Positions 20,116-31,133 of a stretch of DNA of 64,000 nucleotides are shown here, one piece after another; positions within the stretch are counted from its first letter, which is position 1, and the number at the start of each line of letters is the position of its first letter. Location: assembly GCA_950097015.1 (NCBI GenBank), contig CATNEN010000039.1:186001-250000 (forward strand), given 5' to 3'. Position numbers and translations under genes: made by a program. Source of the stretch: Macrostomum hystrix (Eukaryota > Platyhelminthes > Macrostomidae). The notes below the pieces were generated by a model, which was not told the origin of the DNA, ran no database searches, and saw only the letters and a program-made list of their open reading frames with translations.

Positions 20116-20666
20116 ATACTCAAGTACACTGGGCACATTTCCATCAGCGCGTCTGCAAATACTGGAAAGCCGTCGATTTTCACAGTATACGACAGATCTT
20201 GCTTCAAGTGTAGCCGAATTGAACGCTTGAAATGCCGATACTCGTCGCAACTGGATACTGAGACAAAATTACGATCTTCAGATGACAAATCGACAGGGAA
20301 AGTTACGCTCTGTAGAAGCCGGCACTGTTCAATTAACTGTCTGATTTGCAATTTAAAGTCGGTGGTATAAAACTTGGATACGCCGGCCGGCGACAGTTCC
20401 TTGTTACAATAAGTGCAATTTTCACGGTTCTGAGCCTGCGCTGATGTGACGTCAGCACTACAGGAGGAACAGAACAATCGGGGTGGCGATGTAAAGTCGT
20501 TCGCAAATGCCTGGACTGTTTTCCGTAGTAAATATACACTACCAGGCAGGTTGCTACCGACTGGCACAGCTGCATGGAAGAGGCGAAGCAGGTCAGCTAA
20601 GCAGGTCAGGTTGCACAGAACAGAATAAGGTTCATCTCCGCAAGTCACTGCTTCGCAAACCTCCAA

Positions 20667-22356
20667 CTAAGCCCCGAAATAATCGTGACTTGGAGGGAGG
20701 AACGAGCCAGCGACCATTTAAAAGTGAGGCAGTGACATTAGCCGCTGACCCACTCACCCCGCGCGCCCCCGTATGCCAAGCGAGGAATCCGTACAAACAA
20801 TCACACTCGCAGATTGACGCCGTGACTGCGTACCTGCGTAACGATTTTGCGCATGCGGGCTCGCTTTTTGCTGGTGCTTTTGAGAAATTTACTAGTTTTT
20901 ACTAGGTCACTAGTTTTTAGTGACCTCGGACTGTTCAATTGTCCCTTTGAGGTTTAAGTCTTGTCTGAATTTTCGTTTTTACTTGGTGTACTTTTTTCTC
21001 AGTTTTCTTTACTTTTTTTTCTTCGCTTCGTGCTCTTTGTGCGTACCTGTCTGTCATTTTTGTAGTTAGGTGTAACTTCGCTGGTACGAGCGTATTTTAT
21101 TCTCACCAAGCTTCTCGTCCTTAGGTGTTCCTTGCCCCCTTCACTAACATTGTTAAAGTTAGCGTTAGGTCAAAGGCTTATAACAAATGAGGGGAGGACT
21201 TAAGTCACTTACTGAATAGGTTCAGCAGCGATTGCGATCAGTGAATAAATAAAGAATTGCATGTAACAGGTCATGTGATTTGCATGACTTCAAAAAAGTT
21301 ATTATATAATCATAGCACACCATGCTTGTGAAAGAGTTATTTCTATACATAGTCCCACGCATCATATGCATGAGGTGTGAGCCTGGAGGATTGTACGCAG
21401 AGGAGAAGGGAAGAAGCCCGTAGGCCTTTGCTCTGCTGTGTCCTTGGTGCTGACCAATTAAATCGCGAGGAGAACAAGTCAGGGAATATAGCAAATAGCC
21501 ACTGCACATTGACGCTCGAGTTCAGGAAGGAAAACTGAACCATGCGAACTTAGTGTACATTTAGTTCCCTCCACATCCAGCAGATTGCCTTACCGTGCTT
21601 CTTTCCATTAGCGCGTCGACCGATTCGACCCTCTCTTTTAGCAGAGGCAGACAAATAGCTACTTGGCTCCTCTCGTAGAAATTCATATTATTCTACTACT
21701 CGGCGCTTATGCTTTATCGAGGACAACTCAAGAAAAACGACAGAAAATTCAAGCGAGCCCGAGTGAGACAAGGTAAGAAAGAATGAGAGTTATCTCTCTG
21801 TTCTGCTTGCCCATTTAAAAATATTCTTTAGAAACACCAAACTTTATTCAAGTTGCCAGGTGATATAGAAAATTTAATAAAAGCGAAACAGGAAATCAGG
21901 TTGCTAACAGTAGATTATATTCTTCTAGATGGCGCGTACGGCTCGTGCTAGCAATTTTCTCAGTTATCGCCTCTGCTTTACTCCCCCGAAGTAAATTTAG
22001 AGATGTGACCTAAGCCTCAGCTGCTTGTAACCTTACTAAACCAGTGGGTAGCGTAGGTAGGTACCGCCCAATCAGATGAACACGGAATGCATTTCAAGCA
22101 AGATAAAATGCTTTCTTTTTTGTGGATTCTTAATGTGCTTATGGCTTATGTGCATTCTTAAAAGAGAAGTTTCCCCCTTCAACAGGCTCATTTTCTCATA
22201 AGGTTCCCCTCAAAACAGTCATGTAATTTTCAAACCTTTCGGATCTTAGCCAAGGCTAACAACTCAGCTCATTAGTGTAGCCCAATAATACTAGCTAACG
22301 ACTTCACAGACCTCAACAGCAGGGCAGGCGAAATAGTAGATGCGCTGGAGGCGCCA
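20667..22356. other. Spacer upstream of PPP1R3; one perfect small hairpin
   Basis: No gene recognised apart from possible further 5' transposase exons near 20700-20900. AGGTCACTA-GTTTT-TAGTGACCT at about 20904-20927 is a perfect 9-bp inverted repeat. TACGAGCGTA occurs at 21085-21094. The last 300 bp are presumably the PPP1R3 promoter; CTCAACAGCAG at 22313-22323 could be a 5' acceptor. Confidence 0.45.
21085..21094 (+). promoter_or_regulatory. Recurrent 10-bp word TACGAGCGTA
   Basis: Exact copies, either strand: 21085, 27159 (-), 30935, 38272 (-), 39735 (-), 41918 (-), 57112 and 60292 (-). Flanks are unrelated, so it is not part of a longer repeat. Seven of eight are outside coding sequence; the one at 60292 lies in the decayed Ty3 RNase H frame. 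A protein-binding site is one explanation. The function is unknown. Confidence 0.5.
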
Positions 22357-23860
22357 ATGGACAGTCGCCCTGCGAAATTGACCCCACAGAAGCCCAAAGC
22401 CGTCATGGACGAGGGCATTACGGAGCCGGCAGTGTTTGAGTTTCGTGAAGGCTCCACCAGAGACTGCGGCTCCAGTAGCGAGGGCTACGCGACCTCACTC
22501 GGCAGCCTGACGGCCTCCTCGGAGACACTCAGTCTTGCTAGCGATCAACCGGCACTGGGAGATGGTGCGCAGCAAATGGACAGCCTTAGCCTGGCGCTGC
22601 AGGAGCTCCATTACGAGAAGCTGACACCACCGCATCTGCCACCACTAGTCCTTCGATCACAGAAACCCGCAGCGCCCGTCAAGACGCAGCTACAACAGCA
22701 GCGGCGCTCCTCCTCAATGAAGTCACAGAAGACACCACCGGGGACGCCCAATCAGATGAAGAAGGTGGTCCGCTTCGCAGACGCCTTCGGCCTCGACCTG
22801 GCATATGTCAGGCATGTCTTCGACACCGAAAACCCACCCATGATCCCGCCACAGGCCACCCTGGATCTCAAGCTGTCTGACCCAACAGCGGGGTCTGGAC
22901 TTCGGTAAGCTCTTTGTGTTTTTTTACCTTGAGGCTAGCCATCAGTAGATAGCTAAGAAAATATTTCCTGGCTCTGTACACAGGCACATCAGTGGTTGTC
23001 AGATCTGCAGCCATCTGTAGAGGCTAGCTATATTCTTTTATTTCCAATAAAAGTACAAGTCCTAACTAAGCTGGACAACAAGCCCCCAAACTTTCTCTCC
23101 GCGACTGCGCCACAAGCGAATATGGCCTCGTTGTGGACTCGAGCTCAGGGACCTTAGTGCGATAGCCAGACGCCGTATCCACTCTACTAGAAACCCCCTA
23201 GGGCAGCATCTGAATTTGAGTCTAAAGAAAGCTGTAGAAAGTCAGAAAATGTGCAACTTAAGATAAAACTTTATCGTAAGGGTGTAATACTCGCGGTCAC
23301 AGAACTATTTGGAGCGCTGTAGCAGCTACCTACCAGTAAGTAATGAACAGGTCCATGCAGTGAAGGAGTCAATCCTCTGTCCCCGCAGCGATCCTGCCTG
23401 CCCGCAGCCGCCACAGCGGCGACTGTTTGTCAGCCCATGTTTCTCCCAGCCGGGCAGCAGCGCTAGCTTCATGTCTCGGGTGTTGTCTCACCGAGTGCTT
23501 CTGGAGCGGGCTAGTGTCACACAGCCCAGCTGTCGCATTCACGGTCTGGTTCGCGTGGCCAATCTGGGCTTTGAGAAGTCCGTCCTCGCCCGCGCGACCT
23601 TCGATAACTGGCGCAGCTCTATGGACGTGACTGCAGTTTTTGTCGAGGGCTCAAGCACTGGCTCCACGGACCAGTTCGCCTTCTGGCTGCCGCTACCCCC
23701 AGCTTTCACCTTGGGCGACCGTGCCATCCTCTGTGTGCGCTACTGCGTCGGTGGCGAGACCTTCTGGGACAATAACTTCGGCGAGAACTACGCCTTTGAC
23801 TGCTTCGCCGTCAACACCGTTAGCGAGGCCTCCTCACCTGACTGGTCCCGCATCCAATGA
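22357..23860 (+). CDS. PPP1R3: PP1 glycogen-targeting regulatory subunit (PPP1R3 family)
   Basis: Brings protein phosphatase 1 to glycogen, promoting dephosphorylation of glycogen synthase and phosphorylase. Two exons, 22357-22904 and 23389-23860, joined in phase 2 (CG|GTAAGC donor, CCCCGCAG acceptor), give 339 aa. The PP1-docking motif is KVVRFADAFGLDL at about residues 136-148, the classic K-x-V-x-F followed by ADxxGLxL of this family. Exon 2 encodes a CBM21 glycogen-binding module: VRVANLGFEKSVLARATFD, then W, then DQFAFWLPLP and FWDNNFGENYAFDC near the C-terminus. The N-terminus is Ser-rich and probably disordered. The length is like vertebrate PPP1R3B/C/D and shorter than R3A. AATAAA at 24372 may end the message. 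The intron carries a reversed SINE. Confidence 0.92.
23035..23205 (-). mobile_element. tRNA-derived SINE-like element in PPP1R3 intron
   Basis: On the minus strand, TAGTAGAGTGGATACGGCGTC (A-box; plus coordinates about 23169-23189) and GAGCTCGAGTCC (diverged B-box; 23135-23146) are spaced as in a tRNA. A body and an A/T-rich end (ttattggaaataaaag) follow near 23040. It is a different sequence family from the SINE at 15.8 kb. Confidence 0.5.
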
Positions 23861-25373
23861 CCTGCTGTAGCTCTCCTCCCACACTGTAAAGACTAGTCTT
23901 AAATCGCACCCTCGGCTTATCGGGGGGCACGTCATAGCAGAAAATTTAACAGCAAGCGGCTTGGATTCGGTTTGCCGAAATTAAGCGGGAATGCGATCTG
24001 AACGTCCTTGCATTTTGTTAACCGAAAAAACTATTTTGTTTTAGTGCAAGCTTTTTTGCCCTTGCGTGAGCATTTCTGCTGTTCCAATATCAGCAATTTT
24101 TTCAGTTAGAGTGACTCTATTTCAAGAGTTCAACAGCGACTCATTCAATAAGCTCTTTGCCATAGTGGCCAGCTGCAGCCTCCATACTCGTCTTGCACTG
24201 CCATTCGTCAGTACTTTTCGCATTGGCTAACTAGCTATTGCTTGGTATACTCCAAGGGCCTCTTTTATAAAGCTTGCGTATCCATGAGTTAAAAAAGGGG
24301 TAAAATTTCCATTGCCGAAATAGCAGAAAAGTTTGAACTTATATTTCGAAAGCTTTATTGTAAGAACCCTTAATAAACGACCGGGTCCCTTAGGAAACTC
24401 GGCTTTTCTTTATTTTAAATCATGTTTGTCTTCCTGAACATTTCTTGGCAATCAATTTCCGCGAACGAGATTTTCACCCAAGCTTATGAAATTAAGCTTT
24501 GCTCAGTATACCGATTTTCATGAAACACGTTTAGATATCGAATTTTAGCAGCAGTTTCTAATTTTATATTTTCTGTTGTATTTGCTCATCTCCCTTTAGC
24601 TTCCTTCATTTTCTAGTCTTGCCATTTGTGAGTGCGCTGCGGCCTCGGTTGCCCACGTTTTGTGTGTATCGATGCGGCTTTCCGTCTTTAGCATTATACT
24701 CAACTCGTAACTCTAAATTTACACGCCGAACAGATTTGACGCTACCTCAGTTTTAGGTTTTTGCGACCGTAGATCAATTGCTGTATGGATTCGCCTTTCA
24801 ACTGGCGGATAAAAGCCTGTCTGCTCACAGCTGTAGATGATATCATAATCTGACCAACACAAATATAACATCTGTCAGTACATTGTTGAGTCTGCTGACC
24901 TGCGCTGTACTTTTATCATATCCCAAGCCCCGGCCTTTGTCTTGTTCACTCAAATTAAACTTTGTCTCGCGGAAGTGAAGTTTAACGAGCGAAGTGGGAA
25001 CCGCCTCGTTTCGAATGTCTAGTCACGTAGCATTTTGTGGCTCCTGTCACCATTAAAAAACACATACGTCTGCAACCACATCCAGTCCGCGATACTTCTG
25101 TCTCTTGCATGAATTTCGGCATCTCAGACTGTCACAGACCCAATTACAACGCGCTACTTCAATGACAATCGCCAGCTACCATGTATGCATAACACCTTTC
25201 CAGCTCAAGATTTCCTCCAGCTTCGTGGTAAATCTCAGCTCCATGACAGCTCCAAAAGCAACTACGTACTCACTGTATCATTTCATGAGCAAAATAACAA
25301 TTTTATACCTAAGTAGCGGGGCACACAAAGAACAGGTACTTGAATGACCTGCAAAAAACATAGCTGCCTATAT
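23861..25373. other. Downstream spacer, no gene seen
   Basis: Contains the likely PPP1R3 3' UTR (poly(A) signal AATAAA at 24372-24377). I see no further coding frame; the 80-codon frame at 25105-25347 lacks support. Confidence 0.4.
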
Positions 25374-25816
25374 CCTGACACTCACTGACTCTCCTGACAT
25401 TCACTGACTCTCCTGACACTCACTGACTCTCCTGACACTCACTGACTCTCCTGACACTCACTGACTCTCCTGACACTCACTGACTCTCCTGACACTCACT
25501 GACTCTCCTGACACTCAATGACTCTCCTGACACGGACTCTCCTGACACTCACTGACTCTCCTGACACTCACTGACTCTCCTGACACTCACTGACTCTCCT
25601 GACACTCACTGACTCTCCTGACACTCACTGACTCTCCTGACACTCACTGACTCTCCTGACACTCACTGACTCTCCTGACACGGACTCTCCTGACACTCAC
25701 TGACTCTCCTGACAGGGACTCTCCTGACACTCACTGACTCTCCTGACACTCAGTGACTCTCCTGACACGGACTCTCCTGACACTCACTGACTCTCATGAC
25801 ACTCACTGACTCTCCT
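25374..25816 (+). repeat. 19-bp minisatellite, about 23 copies
   Basis: The unit is TGACACTCACTGACTCTCC. A shortened variant, CTGACACGGACTCTC, that lacks part of the unit recurs at about 25530, 25680, 25712 and 25765, giving a higher-order pattern. The period is not a multiple of three, so it is non-coding. Confidence 0.95.
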
Positions 25817-26222
25817 GGCAGCCGATAACATGACACACTACCGCGCAGTGTGTTCCAACGAAAAAAATCAAAACTTTTGTTGCCAACTCGAGTTTTATGA
25901 ACTCGAGTTTCTGCAATAAATTATTTAGTTGCATCTGGCTATGGAAGTTCAAGTATCTAAGCTAAAATGCTGACTTTTCGTTTATAGTTAGTTTTACTAG
26001 TTGAATTTAGCAAAGCGATTTACACTTACAACCTTAGTATAATAACTGCTACGAACCATAAAAAACTTACAGTATTAAATTAAGTTAAGCCAAAATAGAA
26101 AACGAGGATTTTGAACGTTTTTAGATGCTTTTTCTGCACTTATTTTTTCCAGCTGTCATAGCTCAGCAGCCCGGCCTAGTCCAAGTCTACGCTTTCCAAA
26201 GCTGTTTCGGAGGCGGAAGCGA
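25817..26222. other. Spacer, no gene seen
   Basis: AT-rich; would hold the 3' UTR of the minus-strand ORF ending at 26223. No poly(A) signal was singled out. Confidence 0.4.
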
Positions 26223-27029
26223 TCACGCTGACCCAAAGCAGGCCGTCAGCAGGTCTGTCAGCTCACGCCATAACCGCCTGGTGACTCTGTCGCCACCGTC
26301 TGCCTTACCCCCATGACTGGAGTCATTTGCTTCGTCCTTGTCACCTCCTCCGCAAGCATCTGGTAAACTGCAGAAGGCTTCCACTGTCACAGCATCAGAA
26401 GGCTCAGCATTTTCTGCTCTGCCTCTGGGCTTTTCAGTCGTGCAGCGATCAACAGCGCTCAGTGTTTCAGAGAAGGTCATTTTGTCTATGGCAGTGTATG
26501 GAGGTCGCAGCGCGGTGGCTAGGTCGGTTCTTGCCGACTGCCGATCCGAGGGCGCTAAGTCATCCGAGGCAGTTACAGAGGCGAAGCTGGTGGACTCCAC
26601 AGATCGGCTGTCGCTGCTTCGGATGGTGATGCAGATGCTGTGTCTTTTGGCTCCATTCTGGCTAGCAGACATAACCAGAGCTGATGAAACAATGGACCGC
26701 ATAATGGACGAGGCCAGCGCGGTCATTTCGGCCTCCGCTCGAGGGAGGCTGGCCTGAGAAGAGGCCGTTAAGTATCCGCTACTGTGGCTGCTGACTTTGG
26801 TTGAGGCGGTGTTGGCTGCATATCCATACGGTAAATGGGTCCGATTCGACTTTTGCGGACGCCCCGCCCTATGCTGGTGGTACTGCTGCCTCCGCAACAA
26901 CAGGCGGGACTGTTGGCTGTTGTAGCGGAAAGCACCGACCAACTTCGAGGTAGGTGCAAACTTTGATTTCTCAGATTGCTTCTCGCACCTATGGTGCCGA
27001 GCTTCGGCTGCTTTGGGTAATGTTGGCAT
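26223..27029 (-). CDS. Uncharacterised 268-aa protein with AKAP-like helix
   Basis: A GC-rich minus-strand frame from ATG at 27029 to TGA at 26223, preceded by an acceptor-like TTTACACAG. About residues 103-121 read MTALASSIMRSIVSSALVMS, an amphipathic helix with hydrophobic pairs LA/IM/IV/AL spaced as in PKA RII-binding sites of A-kinase anchoring proteins. The rest is Ser/Thr/Arg-rich and probably disordered, with no other domain. The AKAP idea is inference from one helix. It may be a terminal exon of a longer gene whose other exons I cannot place. Composition and length make it more likely coding than its neighbours. Confidence 0.5.
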   Translation of the reverse strand: MPTLPKAAEARHHRCEKQSEKSKFAPTSKLVGAFRYNSQQSRLLLRRQQYHQHRAGRPQKSNRTHLPYGYAANTASTKVSSHSSGYLTASSQASLPRAEAEMTALASSIMRSIVSSALVMSASQNGAKRHSICITIRSSDSRSVESTSFASVTASDDLAPSDRQSARTDLATALRPPYTAIDKMTFSETLSAVDRCTTEKPRGRAENAEPSDAVTVEAFCSLPDACGGGDKDEANDSSHGGKADGGDRVTRRLWRELTDLLTACFGSA

Positions 27030-28775
27030 TCCTCTGCTGTGTAAATGCTTCGGTTAACTGAAAGTATGCAGACCTTCCAATTAGTAGTAAGATCTGACTT
27101 GGCTCATATTCTCTTATTCTTGAAGTCCGAGCCATAGACATCAGGACGAGAAGAATAGTACGCTCGTAGCAGGAATTGCTTGTTTATTTACACTCAGCAA
27201 AATTGAAAAGTTTCCACCCTCGCGTTTCCACCCACCAAAACGTGGAAAATTTTCAATGTTGCTAAGTGTATCTACAATATCCATATGTAGATAAGACTGC
27301 ATATTATTTTACGAATTGATGCAAAACTGAGGCAAAATGCTTTTAAGATTGACGACAGACAAAATTCGCTGACGGGTAGACAAATTGCCGCGTGTACTGT
27401 CAGCAGTTCGCATACGTTTGCTGCTCGATGCTCGATGCTAAGAGCTCACCTGCGCTGCATTTCGCTCTTTGAAGGCATTCCTGCCCTAAAAGCCCACCAG
27501 TTCGCGGGCCCATGCACCAGCCCCCGGAAACCGGTACATAAAATCCGGTGCCCCGGACTCTGCCTTTGTTTGCGTCAAGCTCTGGATTGTGCCTTGTTAC
27601 GCTGAAAAAATCCTGAAAGCATACTTCATTCTATTTGGATTGATATAAGACAGTGTAAAGTTCTTCTCCAGGGTTTAGCGGAATGGGCCGCATCTTCCAG
27701 CTGCGTTCCTCCCGGGACCGCCCGGGAGTTGCAAAGTCAACTAAGTCAAGAGCAAATATCATCCTTTATACATATAGAGCAGTCAGACAGTACTTTTTAA
27801 TCTGTTCACCTGAAATAAAGCAATTTTACCAGGCGCGCTTATTACTTGTAATTAACGAGCCTTCGAGAGTTTGAACCTTGATTCTCTCGAAGCTTACCTT
27901 GATCGAGATAGACTCAGCAAAGCAGCTGCGCGAGTGTGTTTCGAATGCAAACTGCTAACTAAAATTCGCGTACTAAAAATCGCCTCTGCCCCAGCCTACC
28001 TTTGGCATGTTTATCTGCACCTGCATCCAACATACGTGTTCATTTATAAGAAGCAGAACAATATTTTCTCGAAACCGAATTGCATGGATTGAAGAGCAAA
28101 ATATAATTAACCTTAGAAGCAACACTGGGTTTCGAATTTACAAAAAAAATCTGAATTGCAGATAAAAATTGTACAAGACACCAAAAATCTTTTTCATGAT
28201 TCTGGATATGAATCTTATACAGTAAAACCTCATGCATTCACGAGTGCCTACTTTATGTCAATTGTAAATTTTATAACAGCTATTGTCGACTCCAGATAGC
28301 TTGAATCTGATTTGATTAGTAAGAGTACATCTGCTTCTGTCTCTCCATGCAGTCAGCCCAAGCAGCACTCCTCAGACTTTGCTTGAAGCAAATATCTGAG
28401 CTGAAATGGCGAGAAACAAGGGTAGAAAACTTTGACTTCAGTGAAAGGGATCGAAATGAACGTTTGGGGAAAACCAACGAAAACCAAATCTAAAGATCAA
28501 TTCAGATCAAATTTTTATTTCGTATGTTGCAAGGGTTTTATGTACAGTTTTACAGCTTGGGCTACAGACTACAGACTACAGCTGATTAGGCCATGGACTG
28601 GGCAGTCGTCATAACCATTCCAATTTCGCTAATTCCTAAAGGAATATTTTTTAAACCGAACACCATCATGACGATTCGCTCAAATCATGCTCACTGTAGC
28701 AGTTGGCAGCTACAACACAGTTGCAATAAAATCCTGCAGGAGACAAGCGCTTGGCGCCCACCAGGCAGTCGGCAA
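27030..28775. other. Spacer, no gene seen
   Basis: TACGCTCGTA occurs at 27159-27168, 130 bp upstream of the minus-strand ATG at 27029. A GC-rich stretch at 27430-27560 has no frame. The rest is AT-rich. Confidence 0.4.
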
Positions 28776-30069
28776 TCATTTAGCCTTTCCCTGGCAGAAA
28801 CCTAGCTGGCAAGCTTGGCAGCCGGTCTTGTCGTGCTGCTGGCTGGGGTTTCCAGCCCTACGCCACATCTGCACGTGCTTGCTGCCGATGCTCACCCGAT
28901 AGAGCGTCTGGCCGATGCGCCAAAATACATTGTACAGCACCTGCGGGCGACCACAGGATTGAAAAGCAGCACTTTGTGTAGTTCTCACAATTTCAAATTC
29001 CTAATGTTAATTATTTAAATACTGTTTATCAAATCAGTAAATCAAATCGGTAGATGTCATCAGCAGAATTTTTTGCTTTTTAATCGGATTCGGACACTCA
29101 TGTGCGACTGAAATTAATTATGGGATGATTTTGTTTCATGCAGACGCCGAAAAGTCGACTCATAGGCCTACGGCGCACCTTTTCGATCTCCTCTGGGTAC
29201 CACTGTGGCTCTTCGAAGACCGTGAGGTCGCCCTGGTGGTGACCACGGCTCTCGTGGCACTGCTGCTTAAACAGTTTGAAGCAGAGGTTATAGCCGGGGT
29301 GGAGCAGCACCTCGCTGCTCTGCGGATCCACCAGAGGCACCGGGCTTTCCACGCGGAACAGATGGAACACGATTCGGCCCTTCATGGATGTCCACTCCTT
29401 TGGGCATTGCTGAAGAAGGTTGCATGGTTAAGAAGTATTTCTAGTCATTGCAAAAAGAAAAAAACTAAATATACCTGTGTTTCATTGGTATACCACAACC
29501 TAAATGCCGATTAGCTTACTTTTGCTTACTGAACAAATCAAGGTTTTAACCGCTCCAGCATCTGCAGCAGCTCAACAAGCCGTCGAAACATAACGTACTT
29601 TTGTGTTGGAATCTTTCTCAAAGCAGTCATAAAATTGCAAGCAAAGCAGGTTGAATACAAAATTATTTGAGCAACTCTACCACTCAATCAATTTGGATGA
29701 TTTCGATTTACCGAGCAACGAAATCGAACCTTCGCACCGTCATAAAAGGAGTAGCCCAGCATGGACATCTGCAGTAGCACGGATTGCGGTATGAGCAGCG
29801 CAGTGCCTGGCAGCAGCTGTGGCAGCAGCACCTGCTGCGTGAGCGGTGCCGACGAGCCCCACATACTTCCGTACTCGCCCAATGGGGGTAAGCCGCCCGT
29901 GAGCAGGCGGATCCGCCCCTCTGTCGCGTCGTCCAGTCGACTGAGCCCTGCATTCGACTCCAGCCATACCGCTCCTTCCATCGCGTAGTCTGCTGAGGTT
30001 TGGAGCACTGAAGAGAGCTGGCGGCGCAAGAGCTCGAACTGGCCGTCCCAGATGTTGCGGATCTCTCGG
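28776..30069 (-). CDS. 3CxxC-type zinc-finger protein (RTP/ZAR1-like), 5' incomplete
   Basis: Three minus-strand exons fit in phase: 29712-30069, 29179-29409 and 28776-28940, with donors GTAAAT and GTGCGC and acceptors CTTCTTCAG and CGCCCGCAG. Across the first junction it reads KVRFRCS then QCPKEWTSMKGRIVFHLFRV, the first CxxC of a 3CxxC zinc-binding domain. LCFKLFKQQCHESRG and FEEPQWYPEEIEK lead into VLYNVFWRIGQTLYR, and the end is HDKTGCQACQLGFC, the last CxxC. This domain occurs in receptor-transporting proteins and ZAR1, which bind RNA or chaperone receptors. The middle pair is C-H-E-S here, so one expected Cys is missing. The upstream 119 residues (including GGLPPLGEYGSMWG) are unrecognised. 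The first exon begins in mid-codon, so at least one 5' exon is unplaced. Confidence 0.75.
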
Positions 30070-31133
30070 CTGGCATGACAAGATGTGGGGAGTAGCCATT
30101 AGTGGGGCGGGGGCATTAGAGGAGCATGATTACTGGTAAGGGATGATTAAGATTTCGTTGTCAACTCTGACCATGTCGCTGTTTTGTTTATTGTTTGTTT
30201 CCAAAAGCTTCGGGTACATTAATCTGTAAATTTACATTAATATTACAAATATGTGTTGTTTAGCAAAATAATTTTAAAACTTAATTAGTCATTAAAATGC
30301 TTCAAATACCTTCACATGCTACTTCGAGTAATAATATAAATTTTATTATTCGACGAGTATTTCATAGTAAGATACTCGTTTTTGCTGGACTGCAGACGGT
30401 TACTTCAATGAGCTTTATTGAGGCTCATTGAGGCCTATAAGTTAGAAGGATATCATAGGAGTATCATACGTGACAATGTATTTAGACCTACGTTTTAAAA
30501 AACTATATGGCTTGCATTTTCATATTTTCATACTGTAATACGAGAGTAAAAAACTTAAATGCCAGCGACTGGAGACAGAACTAAAGCAGGATTGTGGTTT
30601 TGTCAACTTCTTTACAGGCATGCGGTTTTACTTCTGACTTATTCATTTCCTGAGGTGTGCCACGAGGCCGTCCTTCAGCAGCCCCGGTACAACCAAGTCA
30701 TTGCTAATCGTACGTAGTCATACGATTACCCAGTTAAGCGAATCTTCAACCTGAGTATTGTGATGACAACAGATACCCGAAACATTTTGACTATGGTCAC
30801 GCGTCTAATGGACTTTCGCTTATCCCCAACAGACCAAGAAATAACTTTGAATGGTCGGTTGTACTCATGCTTCTTGTGTCTCAAAATTTTACAATAGCTC
30901 TTTTTACTTGATAAGCCCGCACATCGCGCCAAAATACGAGCGTACTATACATTCCTTTTCCTCTTTCCGATATAGAGTTTATTAGGCCTTTACTTCTCAG
31001 AGATAGAATATAAAAACTAAAAATTAAAAGAATCAAAGCTTGTCTATTATGTGTTGCGTAGTTAAAAAACACCACTAATCCTAATCCTGCTTGAGTGATG
31101 TAACTTAGACAAGCTCCATCACATCCTCGCCAT
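30070..31133. other. Spacer; one possible small exon
   Basis: Mostly AT-rich. Around 30650-30715 both strands give short peptide-like frames next to splice-like signals (minus: DLVVPGLLKDGLVAHLRK then stop), which could be a terminal exon, but support is weak. TACGAGCGTA lies at 30935-30944. Confidence 0.3.

Larger units (their letters stand above)
19093..20666 (-). pseudogene. Tnp2/CACTA-like transposase, interrupted and truncated
   Basis: Two minus-strand frames (20112-20666 and 19090-19704) are halves of one gene. The first has the N-terminal layout of animal Tnp2-like transposases: NLPGSVYLLRK, then CSSC and CTYC zinc pairs, then a conserved IDGFPVF. The second continues with FIVVCGFWAAKSKVKTSTFL, LVRELNELRSIG, LDAPQRAEVVG and FGCDNCYVKT. 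The Asp residues in DGFPVF and LDAP are at positions expected for catalytic acids of this superfamily (inference). A LINE sits between the halves, and the frames are continuous across its target duplication. The gene stops at 19078-19092, where (TTAGGG)2-like sequence replaces the rest of the catalytic domain. Upstream exons may exist beyond 20666 (TTAG acceptor at about 20667). The product cannot be functional. Confidence 0.75.

Noticed and set aside
20700..20925. Right-hand inverted terminus of the CACTA-like element
   Set aside because: CCACTCACCCCGCGCGCCCCC looked similar to the CACTGGGG end but is in direct, not inverted, orientation.
29708..30099. Alternative minus and plus frames over the 3CxxC exon
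   Set aside because: Only one frame continues in phase into the two downstream exons with zinc motifs.
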